Assembly (NCBI GenBank): GCA_905235565.1
Contig: CAJOLR010000002.1
Coordinates: forward strand, 18,005 to 82,004
Direction: 5' to 3'
Source: an uncultured Bacteroidaceae bacterium
GTDB lineage: Bacteria > Bacteroidota > Bacteroidia > Bacteroidales > Bacteroidaceae
Length of the DNA stretch: 64,000 bases
Below are positions 27,742 to 38,013 of the stretch, piece by piece. Made by a program: the position numbers and the translations under genes. The notes beneath the pieces were generated by a model. It was not told the DNA's origin. It searched no databases and was given only the letters and a program-made list of their open reading frames with translations. How positions within the stretch are numbered: the first letter of the stretch is position 1; each line of letters starts with the position of its first letter.

Positions 27742-28650
27742 ATGACGTTTATTTTGACAGCTGTCCTTGTACTAGGTGCCACCGGACTTGTTTTGGGACT
27801 GGTGTTGTACCTGATATCCAGGAAGTTCAAGGTTGAAGAGGACCCCAGAGTGGGTCAGATCACCGAACTGCTGCCCGGTGCCAACTGCGGCGGATGCGGA
27901 TTCCCCGGTTGTTCGGCTTTTGCCGCTGCTTGCGTCAAGAGTGACTCAATGGAGGGCCTCAAGTGTTCGGTATGTAAGAGTGAGGTAATGCAACAAATCG
28001 CATCCATAACAGGTCATGCGGTAGAGGTTGGAGTTGAGAAGGTTGCTGTGGTCCGTTGTAACGGATCGTGCCAGAACCGTCCCAGGACTCGTGTATATGA
28101 CGGGGCCAGGAGCTGCGCCGCAGCTGCACTGATGAACGGAGGTGAGACGGGTTGTTTCTTTGGTTGCCTGGGTTGTGGTGACTGTGTGAAAGCCTGTAAG
28201 TTTGATGCCATACAAATGGATGCGGAGACAGGTCTGCCTGTTGTGGATCAGGATAAATGTACCGCTTGCGGCGCTTGCGCCAAGGCTTGTCCCCGTACCA
28301 TCATCGAACTGCGCAACAAGAACAAACTGGACCGCAGGGTTTACGTGAGTTGTGTAAACAAGGATAAGGGCCCGATAGCCAAGAAGGCTTGCAGCGTAGC
28401 ATGCATAGGCTGTGGCAAGTGCGTCAAGGCATGTCCGTTCGAGGCCATCACCCTTGAAAACAATCTTGCATACATTGATTTTGAAAAATGCCGTTTGTGC
28501 CGCAAGTGTGTGGATGAGTGCCCTCAGCAGACAATTACGGCTGTCAACTTCCCGCCCAAGAAGGTTGCAGTTCCTGCTCAGCCTGCCCAGACAGACCAGC
28601 CGGTTCAGACAGACCAGCCGGCCCCGGCCGAAAATACGGTAAAAGAATAA
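27742..28650 (+). CDS. rnfB: Electron transport complex subunit RnfB
   Basis: TM anchor, LLPGANCGGCGFPGCSAFA, multiple CxxCxxCxxxCP clusters. Start moved from 27691 to 27742. Confidence 0.95.
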   Translation: MTFILTAVLVLGATGLVLGLVLYLISRKFKVEEDPRVGQITELLPGANCGGCGFPGCSAFAAACVKSDSMEGLKCSVCKSEVMQQIASITGHAVEVGVEKVAVVRCNGSCQNRPRTRVYDGARSCAAAALMNGGETGCFFGCLGCGDCVKACKFDAIQMDAETGLPVVDQDKCTACGACAKACPRTIIELRNKNKLDRRVYVSCVNKDKGPIAKKACSVACIGCGKCVKACPFEAITLENNLAYIDFEKCRLCRKCVDECPQQTITAVNFPPKKVAVPAQPAQTDQPVQTDQPAPAENTVKE

Positions 28651-28654
28651 CAAC

Positions 28655-29998
28655 ATGGCTATGAATACATTTAAAATAGGTGGCGTACATCCCGAGCCCA
28701 ATAAGCTTACGGCCGACAGGAAGATAGAGACTCTGGGACTTCCCAAGCAGGCTGTATTCCCGTTGTCACAGCATATCGGAGCTCCGGCCGTACCTTGTGT
28801 ACAGAAAGGTGATACTGTGCTTGTCGGAACCAGGATAGCCGAACCCGGCGGTTTCATGTCGGCTTCAATACACTCATCGGTATCCGGTAAGGTTGCCAAG
28901 ATAGACTCCATCGTCGATGCCAGCGGACTGCGCAAGCCTGCCATATTCATCGATGTGGATGGAGATGAATGGGATCCGACAATTGACCGTTCCGACAAGC
29001 TGGTGCTTCAGTGCAACTTGTCGCGGGAAGAGATTATAGAAAAGATCAAGAATGCCGGTGTAGTGGGTATGGGAGGTGCCTGTTTCCCGACGCATGTAAA
29101 GCTTTCTCCCCCCAAGGACTGTACTATTGATACTCTCATAATCAATGCCGTGGAGTGTGAGCCGTTCCTGACGGCAGACCACAGGCTGATGCTGGAGTAT
29201 CCAGACCAGATCATCATCGGAATAAAGGTAATCCTCAAGGTGCTGGGCATCGACCGGGCAGTCATAGGCATAGAAGCCAATAAGCCCGATGCCATAGAAC
29301 TGATGAATTCAAAGACTGCCATGGTCAGCGGCATAGAGGTGATGCCTCTCAAGATGAAATATCCCCAGGGAGGTGAAAAACAGCTGATTGAGGCTGTCAC
29401 CGGCCGTCAGGTTCCGCCTCCACCCGCACTCCCCGCCAACGTGGGTTGTGTGGTGCAGAACGTGGGCACCGTTTTTGCCATCTATGAGGCTGTCATGAAG
29501 AATAAGCCTCTGTTTGAACGCATAGTTACCGTTACCGGTCAGGAACTCCGGAATCCATGCAACCTGAAGGTGCGTATGGGTACCCCGGTAAGCCAGCTCA
29601 TAGAATATGCCGGCGGAATGCCGGAAGATACCGGCAAGCTGATATCCGGCGGTCCCATGATGGGACGTCCGCTGTTGGATGATACAGCTCCGGTAGTAAA
29701 GGGCACATCGGGCCTGCTTATGATTCCCGAATCCGATGCCATACGCCGTGAGGAGCGTAACTGCATCCGTTGTGCCAAGTGCGTACAGGCATGCCCCATG
29801 GGACTGGAACCCTATCTGCTTGCCACAGCATCGGAATCATCGGACTGGGAGTGTGCCGAAGAGAACTGGATAATGAGTTGTATAGAGTGCGGCTGCTGTC
29901 AGAGCACCTGCCCGTCACGCAGGCCTCTGCTTGACTGGGTCCGTCTTGCCAAGAACAGGGTAGGCGGCATAATCCGCGCACGTAACGCAAAGAAATAA
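28655..29998 (+). CDS. rnfC: Electron transport complex subunit RnfC
   Basis: GGVHPEPNKLTADRKI, GMGGACFPTHVKLSPP, CIRCAKCVQACPMGL, CIECGCCQSTCPSRRPLLD. Confidence 0.96.
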   Translation: MAMNTFKIGGVHPEPNKLTADRKIETLGLPKQAVFPLSQHIGAPAVPCVQKGDTVLVGTRIAEPGGFMSASIHSSVSGKVAKIDSIVDASGLRKPAIFIDVDGDEWDPTIDRSDKLVLQCNLSREEIIEKIKNAGVVGMGGACFPTHVKLSPPKDCTIDTLIINAVECEPFLTADHRLMLEYPDQIIIGIKVILKVLGIDRAVIGIEANKPDAIELMNSKTAMVSGIEVMPLKMKYPQGGEKQLIEAVTGRQVPPPPALPANVGCVVQNVGTVFAIYEAVMKNKPLFERIVTVTGQELRNPCNLKVRMGTPVSQLIEYAGGMPEDTGKLISGGPMMGRPLLDDTAPVVKGTSGLLMIPESDAIRREERNCIRCAKCVQACPMGLEPYLLATASESSDWECAEENWIMSCIECGCCQSTCPSRRPLLDWVRLAKNRVGGIIRARNAKK

Positions 29999-30004
29999 GT
30001 AATC

Positions 30005-30988
30005 ATGGCTCAGAAACTATATGTAACTACATCACCGCACGTGCATTGCGGTGATACCATAGAGAGAAACATGCGCTGGGTGATTGTGGCCCTTATGCCG
30101 GCACTCATTGCATCATTCGTGGTATTCGGACTGGGATCACTGATAGTTACAGCTACATCAGTTGCATCCTGTCTCTTCTTTGAGTGGTTCATTACCAAAG
30201 TGTTCCTCAAGAAACCGTCCACCCTTGCCGACGGCTCTGCAATAATAACCGGTATCCTGCTGGCGTTCAACCTGCCGTCCAACTTGCCGCTGTATATGAT
30301 TGTGATAGGAGCTTTGGTGGCTATCGGAATCGGCAAGATGGCGTTCGGAGGACTGGGTAACAACCCGTTCAACCCTGCACTTGTAGGCCGTGTGTTCCTG
30401 CTGATATCATTCCCGGCCAAGATGACTTCATGGCCCGTCCCGCATCAGCTTTCTGCTTATGCCGATGCCGTTACCGGTGCAACGCCGATGAACCTTATCG
30501 GTCAGATTGCAGGCGGTAATGTATCTGCCGCTGACCAGCTGCCTGACCTGACAGACCTTTTCCTTGGTAACATAGGAGGCTGTATTGGTGAGGTGAGTGC
30601 TCTTGCACTGCTCATCGGACTTGTTATCCTGCTATGGCGCAAGGTTATCACATGGCATATTCCTGTGGCTATATTGCTTACAGTAGCAGTACTGACAGGC
30701 ATCATGTGGCTTATAAATCCGGTACTTTACGTCAATCCCCTGTATCATCTCTGTTCGGGCGGTCTTATGTTGGGCGCCATCTTTATGGCCACTGACTATG
30801 TGACATCCCCAATGACTCACAAGGGGATGCTATGGTACGGTGCCGGAATTGGTTTCCTGACCGTAATCATCAGATATTTCGGATCTTATCCGGAGGGCAT
30901 GTCGTTCGCTATCCTTATCATGAACGCCGTTACTCCGCTTATCAACAACTGGTGCAAACCTAAACGTTTCGGGGAGGCAGTAAAATGA
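30005..30988 (+). CDS. rnfD: Electron transport complex subunit RnfD
   Basis: RnfD-type TM protein with flavinylation motif DAVTGATPM and FNPALVGRVFLL. Confidence 0.95.
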   Translation: MAQKLYVTTSPHVHCGDTIERNMRWVIVALMPALIASFVVFGLGSLIVTATSVASCLFFEWFITKVFLKKPSTLADGSAIITGILLAFNLPSNLPLYMIVIGALVAIGIGKMAFGGLGNNPFNPALVGRVFLLISFPAKMTSWPVPHQLSAYADAVTGATPMNLIGQIAGGNVSAADQLPDLTDLFLGNIGGCIGEVSALALLIGLVILLWRKVITWHIPVAILLTVAVLTGIMWLINPVLYVNPLYHLCSGGLMLGAIFMATDYVTSPMTHKGMLWYGAGIGFLTVIIRYFGSYPEGMSFAILIMNAVTPLINNWCKPKRFGEAVK

Positions 30989-31656
30989 AAAAACTTGAAT
31001 CAAACATACTGAATATGGCCGTTGTCCTGACAGCGATAGCTGTCGTGGCAGGCGGATTGCTGGCCTGGGTTAACAATGTGACTGCAGGTCCGATAGAGAC
31101 CATCAACAATCTGGCCATTGAGAATGGTATCAAGAGCGTGATACTGGGTGACCGTGACATTCAGTTCCGTGTAGAGGATCCTGTTGAGAAAGAGGGTTTT
31201 GTCTTCCACAACGTGTATGACACCAACGATAATCTTCTTGGAACGGCAGTCGAATCTACCGATAAGAACGGATTCGGCGGTTCTATCAAGATAATGGTGG
31301 GCTTTGACTCTGAAGGCAAGATCCTTGGGTATGAGGTGCTTGAGCACAGCGAGACCCCGGGACTTGGTGCACAGGCCAACGAGTGGTTCCGCCAGAAGAG
31401 CGGTCAGGTTGAGGAGCAATCGGCCGTAACCACCGTCCTTCTGGGAGCTCCCGGCAAACCCGGAAACCACAATATCATTGGGATGAACCCCGGTGACAAC
31501 CTTATGACCGTCACCAAGGACGGAGGCGAGGTTGATGCCATCACCGCTTCCACAATAACATCCAGAGCATTCCTTCGTGCAGTGAACGCCGCATACAAGG
31601 CTGTGTTCGGATACACAGCCGCCGATGGTGTCAGCGGAGCTTCGTCACAGAACTAA
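30985..31656 (+). CDS. rnfG: Electron transport complex subunit RnfG
   Basis: FMN_bind protein: GYEVLEHSETPGLGAQ, DAITASTITSRAFLRAVN. Confidence 0.94.
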   Translation: MKKLESNILNMAVVLTAIAVVAGGLLAWVNNVTAGPIETINNLAIENGIKSVILGDRDIQFRVEDPVEKEGFVFHNVYDTNDNLLGTAVESTDKNGFGGSIKIMVGFDSEGKILGYEVLEHSETPGLGAQANEWFRQKSGQVEEQSAVTTVLLGAPGKPGNHNIIGMNPGDNLMTVTKDGGEVDAITASTITSRAFLRAVNAAYKAVFGYTAADGVSGASSQN

Positions 31657-31670
31657 AAACCAAGGCAACG

Positions 31671-32261
31671 ATGAATTACTTCAAGACAATAATAAACGGA
31701 ATAGTAAAGGAGAACCCTACTTTTGTACTCCTTCTGGGAATGTGTCCCACCCTGGCCACAACTACATCGGCCATAAACGGATTGGGAATGGGCGTTGCCA
31801 CAATGTTTGTGCTCATATGCTCCAACACATTCATTTCACTTTTAAAGAACCTCATCCCTGACGGCGTGAGAATACCTTGCTACATTGTGGTGATAGCGTC
31901 ATTCGTAACACTGCTGCAGATGCTCATGCAGGCTTACGTGCCGGATCTTTACAAGACATTGGGTATTTTTATACCGCTGATTGTGGTTAACTGCATCATA
32001 TTGGGCCGTGCCGAGGCATTTGCTGCCAAGAACAACGTTCTGGCATCTGTCTGTGACGGCATCGGTATCGGCATAGGTTTCACGCTGGCCCTGACCATAC
32101 TGGGATTTGTACGCGAACTGCTGGGCAACGGCGCTGTTTTCGGATACAGCATATTCCCCGAGTCAATGAAGATGCTGGTATTCGTACTGGCACCCGGAGC
32201 GTTCATCACCCTTGGTCTTCTGATGGCAATAGTCAATTCAATAAAGAACCGTAAAGCCTGA
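31671..32261 (+). CDS. rnfE: Electron transport complex subunit RnfE
   Basis: ENPTFVLLLGMCPTLATTTSAINGLGMG; TM protein. Confidence 0.95.
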   Translation: MNYFKTIINGIVKENPTFVLLLGMCPTLATTTSAINGLGMGVATMFVLICSNTFISLLKNLIPDGVRIPCYIVVIASFVTLLQMLMQAYVPDLYKTLGIFIPLIVVNCIILGRAEAFAAKNNVLASVCDGIGIGIGFTLALTILGFVRELLGNGAVFGYSIFPESMKMLVFVLAPGAFITLGLLMAIVNSIKNRKA

Positions 32262-32266
32262 ACACT

Positions 32267-32887
32267 ATGGAATATTTTCTGATTTTTATAGCTGCTATAT
32301 TTGTCAATAATATAGTTCTCTCCCAGTTCCTGGGCATATGTCCGTTCCTGGGCGTTTCCAAGAAGATCAGTACCGCCGCCGGTATGGGCCTGGCAGTAAC
32401 GTTTGTGCTTACGGTTGCGGTAATCGTTACCTATTCATTGCAGAAATGGGTGCTTGACCCATATGGTCTGGGCTATCTGCAGACCATCCTGTTCATCCTG
32501 GTGATAGCAGGTCTGGTACAGATGCTGGAGATGGTGCTTAAGAAAGTATCTCCGTCACTTTATCAGGCTCTGGGTATATTCCTTCCGCTTATTACCACCA
32601 ACTGCTGCATCCTGGGCGTATCCATCCTGGTGGCCAATACCACATATAACGCTCAGGGGCTGGAGCCTAACCTGCTTACAGGTGTTGTTTACGCATTCGC
32701 CACATCGATAGGTTTCGCTCTTGCCCTGATAATATTTGCAGGCATACGTGAGCAGCTGGCACGGGTGCGCGTACCCAAGAGCATGGAGGGTATGGCTATC
32801 GCCCTGATCACAGCCGGTCTGCTGGCACTGGCATTCATGGGATTCAGCGGCGTGGATCACGGCATTGCCGTTGCTGCAGGACTTTAA
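32267..32887 (+). CDS. rnfA: Electron transport complex subunit RnfA
   Basis: NNIVLSQFLGICPFLGVSKKISTAAGMGLAVTFVL, PLITTNCCILGVSI. Confidence 0.96.
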   Translation: MEYFLIFIAAIFVNNIVLSQFLGICPFLGVSKKISTAAGMGLAVTFVLTVAVIVTYSLQKWVLDPYGLGYLQTILFILVIAGLVQMLEMVLKKVSPSLYQALGIFLPLITTNCCILGVSILVANTTYNAQGLEPNLLTGVVYAFATSIGFALALIIFAGIREQLARVRVPKSMEGMAIALITAGLLALAFMGFSGVDHGIAVAAGL

Positions 32888-32899
32888 TTCTTTTAATAT

Positions 32900-35494
32900 A
32901 TGAGAATATCAAAAGTTTGTTTTCCAGTTTTTGCAATGTTGGTGGCTGCCTGCGGAGGTGGTGCACCGAGTGACGGAACTCAGTTGGCTAACGGCAAATA
33001 CAGTGCCGATGCCCTTAACGTTGAGAGTACAATAACCGCTACAGTGACCGTAAAAGGTCACAGGATTGCCGCTGTATCCGTTAAGGATAACGGCAATACA
33101 TACGCACAGTACACATCGCCATACACCGTTGTTCCCAAAAGGATAGTCGAGGCCCAGAGCACCGATGTTGACGGCGTTACTGGTGCCACATATTCATCGG
33201 ATGCAGTAAAGAAGGCAGTGGATCTGGCTCTTGCCCAGGCCCGCGGCGAGAAACCTGTACCGGCCAAGAATGCAGCCCTTGGCTTTACTCCGGGTACATA
33301 CACAGGCAGCGGTAAGGGTTACGGCGGTCAGGTTCAGGCCCGCGTGACATTCAGCGAGACCGGAATTACCGATATCCGTGTGGGTCAGCAGCGCGAGACC
33401 GCCCATGTGGGTGATGTGGCACTGCAGACTCTGCCGCAAAAGATCATCGCAGCCAACGGACTTGGTGTTGACGCCGTAACAGGTGCCACAATGTCAAGTT
33501 TCGGCCTTAAGGAGGCCGTTCTGGATGCAGCTGACCAGGCTGGCGTTACCAATCGTAAGGCTTTCATTGACAATAGCGTAAAGGTTGAGCCGGGCGCTCC
33601 CGTGGATGATACCTGGGATATAGTGATAATAGGAGGCGGTGGTGCCGGACTCTGTGCCGGAGCACAGGCTGCCCAGGACGGAAACACTGTCCTTATCATA
33701 GAGAAGAACGCAGAACTGGGCGGTAACACTCTGGTATCAGGCGGAGTCTATCAGTCTGTTGACCACAGTCTGGTTTGGGATATCAACAACCCCACAGCCA
33801 CCAGCGCCAAGGGATTTGACGGCAGGATGCACAACAAGGTCCGTGCTACAGTAGGTTGCGTAAATGACCTTAAGGTTATCTATAACTGGAGCGAGGAGCC
33901 GTTTGATGCATCATACTACAAGGATCATGAGTTTGTGGCCGGCGATATAGTTGAACTCTCCAAACATGGCGTACATCCCGAATATCTCCAGACCTTGAAG
34001 GACCTTAAGAAAGAGATAAAGGCTTATCTGGCTTATGCCGAGCCTCAGCTGGCCAAGGGTACCCCCGAGAATCAGCTGATGCTGTTCTCAACCACCAACC
34101 TGCACATATTCCAGACCTATTACGGCGGCCTACGCCAGAATACAGCCAAGGATGAGTGGATATACGGAGAGTATCCGTTGGTAAAACAGTTTATTGAAGA
34201 GGGCGAGCAGCTCAAACCCTGGCTCATGCAGATGGGCGTAGGCTTCAGTGACAGCCAGTCAACACTGGTGGGAGCCCTGTGGTATCGCGGCAACACCATG
34301 AACGGTTGCACCACCGATGCCGACGGTGACGGTACAACAGAGCGTTATCAGGGCAACTGGGGATCATACGTAATGGCTCCTCTGGCAGTAGTGAACAATG
34401 CCGATAATCACAACCGTGTGATGCGTGAGACCAGCGCCAATGAACTTATCTTTGAGAACGGCCGTGTAACAGGCGTCAAGGCCAAGATGGCCGATGGCAC
34501 TCAGGTTACCGCTCATGCCAGGAAGGGTGTCATCATAGCTACCGGCGGATATGCCGCAAACATACAGAAAGTGCTCAAGACCAACAAGTACTGGTCCAGA
34601 CAATATCTATCACCCAACATAGGCACCACCAACCGTTCGTCACTGCGCGGTGACGGTATCGATATGGCACAGAAGATTGGTGCCGCAACGGTAGGCGAGG
34701 GCTATACCCAACTCATGCCTCTGGCTTATATTGCTGACGGCGCTATCGCATTCGGCGGTGTTGAGAACGCCGTGTTCATCAGCACCAAAACAGGTAAGCG
34801 TTATGTGGATGAGTGCTCTGAGCGTGATGTGCTGTCACTTAACGGATTCAAGAACGGAATAGACCTGGAGGGCCGTCACGGAGTATATTTCTACATCACT
34901 CCCGGCTTTGGCGGATTCGGTGGCGGATTCGGCGGATTTGGCGGAGGCGGTTTCGGAGGCTTCGGAGGCGGTTTTGGCGGTGGTGCCAATGCCAATGCAT
35001 CGGCTGCGGCTCCTGCACGCCGTTTCAACGGCCGTGACTGGAGCGGTAAGGCATCCGAACTTCCTGAACTGTTTGATGAACTGGGCATAAAGCTTGATGC
35101 CGAGGTGGTTAAGAACAGTATCCGTGAGTATGATATGGCTGTTATGGAAGGCCGTGAGCCTGCTCCTGTAGGCAAGCGTCACGCAACCGGTATCATAGGC
35201 TCGGCACGTCGCGGTGCCGACGGCAAGTATGACACGTCAACCTACAACATTGACGATGCCAACCTGTCAATCCGCGTGCTGGCTCCGTCTACCCACCACA
35301 CCATGGGTGGTCTTAAGATTGACCTGGACCGCCGCGTCCTGGATGAGAACGGCAAGGCCATACCCGGACTCTATGCAGCAGGCGAGGTAACAGGCGGATT
35401 CTTCGGAGGCAACCGTCTGGGAGGCAACGCCCTTACCGAGTGCATGGCATCTGGCCGCATTGCCGCCAAGGGCATAGAGAAGGATAATAAATGA
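32900..35494 (+). CDS. Lipoprotein flavoreductase: two FMN_bind domains plus FAD-dependent fumarate/urocanate reductase-like domain with Gly/Phe-rich insertion
   Basis: Lipobox MLVAAC; flavinylation motifs DGVTGATYS (33170-33196) and DAVTGATMS (33470-33496); FAD motif IIGGGGAGLCAGAQAAQDG; C-terminal GLYAAGEVTGGFFGGNRLGGNALTECMASGRIA. Confidence 0.9.
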   Translation: MRISKVCFPVFAMLVAACGGGAPSDGTQLANGKYSADALNVESTITATVTVKGHRIAAVSVKDNGNTYAQYTSPYTVVPKRIVEAQSTDVDGVTGATYSSDAVKKAVDLALAQARGEKPVPAKNAALGFTPGTYTGSGKGYGGQVQARVTFSETGITDIRVGQQRETAHVGDVALQTLPQKIIAANGLGVDAVTGATMSSFGLKEAVLDAADQAGVTNRKAFIDNSVKVEPGAPVDDTWDIVIIGGGGAGLCAGAQAAQDGNTVLIIEKNAELGGNTLVSGGVYQSVDHSLVWDINNPTATSAKGFDGRMHNKVRATVGCVNDLKVIYNWSEEPFDASYYKDHEFVAGDIVELSKHGVHPEYLQTLKDLKKEIKAYLAYAEPQLAKGTPENQLMLFSTTNLHIFQTYYGGLRQNTAKDEWIYGEYPLVKQFIEEGEQLKPWLMQMGVGFSDSQSTLVGALWYRGNTMNGCTTDADGDGTTERYQGNWGSYVMAPLAVVNNADNHNRVMRETSANELIFENGRVTGVKAKMADGTQVTAHARKGVIIATGGYAANIQKVLKTNKYWSRQYLSPNIGTTNRSSLRGDGIDMAQKIGAATVGEGYTQLMPLAYIADGAIAFGGVENAVFISTKTGKRYVDECSERDVLSLNGFKNGIDLEGRHGVYFYITPGFGGFGGGFGGFGGGGFGGFGGGFGGGANANASAAAPARRFNGRDWSGKASELPELFDELGIKLDAEVVKNSIREYDMAVMEGREPAPVGKRHATGIIGSARRGADGKYDTSTYNIDDANLSIRVLAPSTHHTMGGLKIDLDRRVLDENGKAIPGLYAAGEVTGGFFGGNRLGGNALTECMASGRIAAKGIEKDNK

Positions 35495-36411
35495 TTACAT
35501 TCCCCAACGCTAAGATAAACATAGGACTCAATGTCGTGGCCAAACGCACAGACGGCTACCACGACATTGAGACTGTGTTCTATCCGGTGCTGCTGCAGGA
35601 TGCGCTGGAGATTAAGCCTATGCGCACGCTTGATCCCACACAGTTGCGTAAGCGTCTTGAGGCGGGCCTGCTGGTTCAGCCCGATGACGTTTTCATGCCT
35701 TACCGCCTTTTCCCCAAGAAAGAGGACATACCCTGCTGCTCTTTGGAGATTACAGGCAATGATTTTCCCTTTAAGGCGGCCGACAACCTTGTGGTCAAGG
35801 CTTATCTTATGTTGCAGCAGGATTTTGACCTGCCGTCAATAGACATTAAACTGCACAAGCATATACCGTCCGGCGCCGGCCTGGGCGGGGGGTCATCGGA
35901 CTGCGCGTTCATGATAAGCCTTCTTAACCGTCGGTTCAACCTGCGTATGCGTGATGTCATGATGGAGCGCTACGCTGCAAAGTTGGGTTCGGACTGTGCA
36001 TTCTTTATTACAAACACCCCATCGCTGGCTACGGGCAGGGGTGAGATACTCAATCCCATAAGCCTGTCACTCAAAGGCTACACAATCCTTCTGGTCAAGC
36101 CTGATGTGTCGGTAAGTACGGCCGAAGCATATGCTTCACTTACTCCAAAACGTCCCGAGATTCCGCTTGAGGAGGCAATCAAGCGCCCGGTGTCTGAGTG
36201 GAAAAATTGTGTTTTCAATGATTTTGAGACCACAGTCTTTGCCAAGTATCCTCTTTTGGCCGATATCAAACAGAAACTCTACTCAATGGGTGCAGTCTAC
36301 GCCTCAATGTCCGGCTCCGGCTCCACCATCTACGGCCTGTTCCGTAAACCGCTGGACGCTCCTGCCGACTTGTTCCCCGACATGTTCTGCTGCCAGCGGG
36401 AGATGGCTTGA
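35491..36411 (+). CDS. ispE: 4-diphosphocytidyl-2-C-methyl-D-erythritol kinase
   Basis: FPNAKINIGLNVVAKRTDGYHDIETVFYPV, PSGAGLGGGSSDCAFMI (GHMP kinase). Confidence 0.95.
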   Translation: MITFPNAKINIGLNVVAKRTDGYHDIETVFYPVLLQDALEIKPMRTLDPTQLRKRLEAGLLVQPDDVFMPYRLFPKKEDIPCCSLEITGNDFPFKAADNLVVKAYLMLQQDFDLPSIDIKLHKHIPSGAGLGGGSSDCAFMISLLNRRFNLRMRDVMMERYAAKLGSDCAFFITNTPSLATGRGEILNPISLSLKGYTILLVKPDVSVSTAEAYASLTPKRPEIPLEEAIKRPVSEWKNCVFNDFETTVFAKYPLLADIKQKLYSMGAVYASMSGSGSTIYGLFRKPLDAPADLFPDMFCCQREMA

Positions 36412-36499
36412 CTGTTGAAAACGCGGGGAAAAGTATAGTTGGCGGTTTGCCTGATGCTGACGGCAAACCGCTAATTTTGTATCTGCAATTAAGAACGAT

Positions 36500-38011
36500 A
36501 TGGCAGATTCCAGAACAAGAACCCGCAGCACACGCACCAACACCGACGGCATTGTACTCAATCACCTTCAGCCTCAGTCTCTGGAGCTTGAGGAGGCAGT
36601 GATTGGCGCATTGATGATTGAGCAGGATGCATTCCCAAAAGTCAGTGATATAGTCAAGAAGGAGTCATTCTACGATCACCGCCATCAGGTGATTTATGAG
36701 GCTGTGGCCAATCTGTCACTTGGTCAGCGTCCCATTGACATCCTGACTGTGACCGAGCAGCTCAAGAGCAACGGCACGCTTGATGAGGCTGGCGGTCCTC
36801 TTTATGTTACCCAGCTGGCCGGCAAGGTAACTTCATCGGCACATATTGAGTATCACGCCCGTATCATTGCCCAAAAAGCCATGGCGCGCGAGCTTATTAC
36901 ATTTACAAGTGAGATACAGACCGAAGCTTTTGACGATACGACCGATATCTCCGAACTGTTGGGAGAGGCCGAGAACAAGCTGTTCCAGATAGCTCACCGT
37001 AATGTAAAAAAGGATTTTGCATCGATAGACGTGGTGCTTCAGGAGTCTGTAAACCGTATCCGTACCGCTGCACAGCGTGCCGAGGGTATGAGCGGACTGG
37101 CCAGCGGATTCAATGACCTGGACAACATCACTTCCGGTTGGCAGAAATCGGACCTTATTATCCTTGCCGCACGCCCTGCCATGGGTAAGACTGCATTTGC
37201 CCTGTCAATGGCCAAGAACATTGCTGTCAACAATGAGCATCCGGTGGCACTCTTCTCACTTGAAATGAGCAATGTCCAGTTGGTAAACCGCTTGATTTCC
37301 AGCGTATGTGAGATACCGGGCAATAAACTTCGTGACGGTCGTCTTGCCCCTTATGAGTGGAGTATTCTGGACAGTAAGATAAATGCCCTGCAGAGCGCAC
37401 CTATTTATCTTGATGATACGCCTTCGTTGTCCATTACTGAATTCCGGACCAAGGCTATACGCCTTAAGCAGGAGCATCAGGTTGAACTTATAATAATAGA
37501 CTATCTGCAGCTTATGAACGCCAGCGGAATCCGGTTCGGAAACCGTCAGGAGGAGATAAGCACCATATCGCGTAACCTCAAGGGTATTGCCAAGGAACTG
37601 GATATCCCTATCATAGCCCTGTCTCAGCTGAACCGTGGCGTTGAGGGCCGAGAGGGCTATGAGGGTAAGCGTCCGCAGCTGAGTGACCTGCGTGAGTCCG
37701 GTGCCATTGAGCAGGATGCCGATATAGTTTGCTTCATCCATCGCCCGGAGTACTACAAGATCTATGAGGACAACAACCACAATGACCTGCACGGCATAGC
37801 CGAGATCATCATCGCCAAGCACCGTAACGGCGGAGTGGGTGATGTACGTCTGTCATTCCGCAGCGACCTGGCACTCTTTGATAACATCGGCACCGGGGAG
37901 TCTGTAGCCGGAGGCCGCAAGGGCAGTGTCAAACGTTCCAAAATGAATGACGAACCCATTCCCGCCGATCCGCTTGATTCCGCCCCCGACATGGGTGACG
38001 CTCCCTTCTGA
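36500..38011 (+). CDS. dnaB: Replicative DNA helicase DnaB
   Basis: LEEAVIGALMIE, ARPAMGKTAFALSMA (Walker A), LIIIDYLQLM, LSQLNRGVEGR. Confidence 0.97.
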   Translation: MADSRTRTRSTRTNTDGIVLNHLQPQSLELEEAVIGALMIEQDAFPKVSDIVKKESFYDHRHQVIYEAVANLSLGQRPIDILTVTEQLKSNGTLDEAGGPLYVTQLAGKVTSSAHIEYHARIIAQKAMARELITFTSEIQTEAFDDTTDISELLGEAENKLFQIAHRNVKKDFASIDVVLQESVNRIRTAAQRAEGMSGLASGFNDLDNITSGWQKSDLIILAARPAMGKTAFALSMAKNIAVNNEHPVALFSLEMSNVQLVNRLISSVCEIPGNKLRDGRLAPYEWSILDSKINALQSAPIYLDDTPSLSITEFRTKAIRLKQEHQVELIIIDYLQLMNASGIRFGNRQEEISTISRNLKGIAKELDIPIIALSQLNRGVEGREGYEGKRPQLSDLRESGAIEQDADIVCFIHRPEYYKIYEDNNHNDLHGIAEIIIAKHRNGGVGDVRLSFRSDLALFDNIGTGESVAGGRKGSVKRSKMNDEPIPADPLDSAPDMGDAPF

Positions 38012-38013
38012 CG

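Noticed and set aside
27946-28998. 350-aa minus-strand ORF
   Set aside because: Antisense to rnfB and rnfC, whose products are clear; composition is a mirror of Cys-cluster codons.
34904-34986. Microrepeat considered as a CRISPR or VNTR array
   Set aside because: No spacer structure; in-frame codon repeats within a coding sequence.
34835-35182. Ser/Ala/Glu- and Pro/Asn-repeat ORFs opposite the Gly-rich tract
   Set aside because: Mirror translations of the Gly/Phe-rich insertion in the sense gene.
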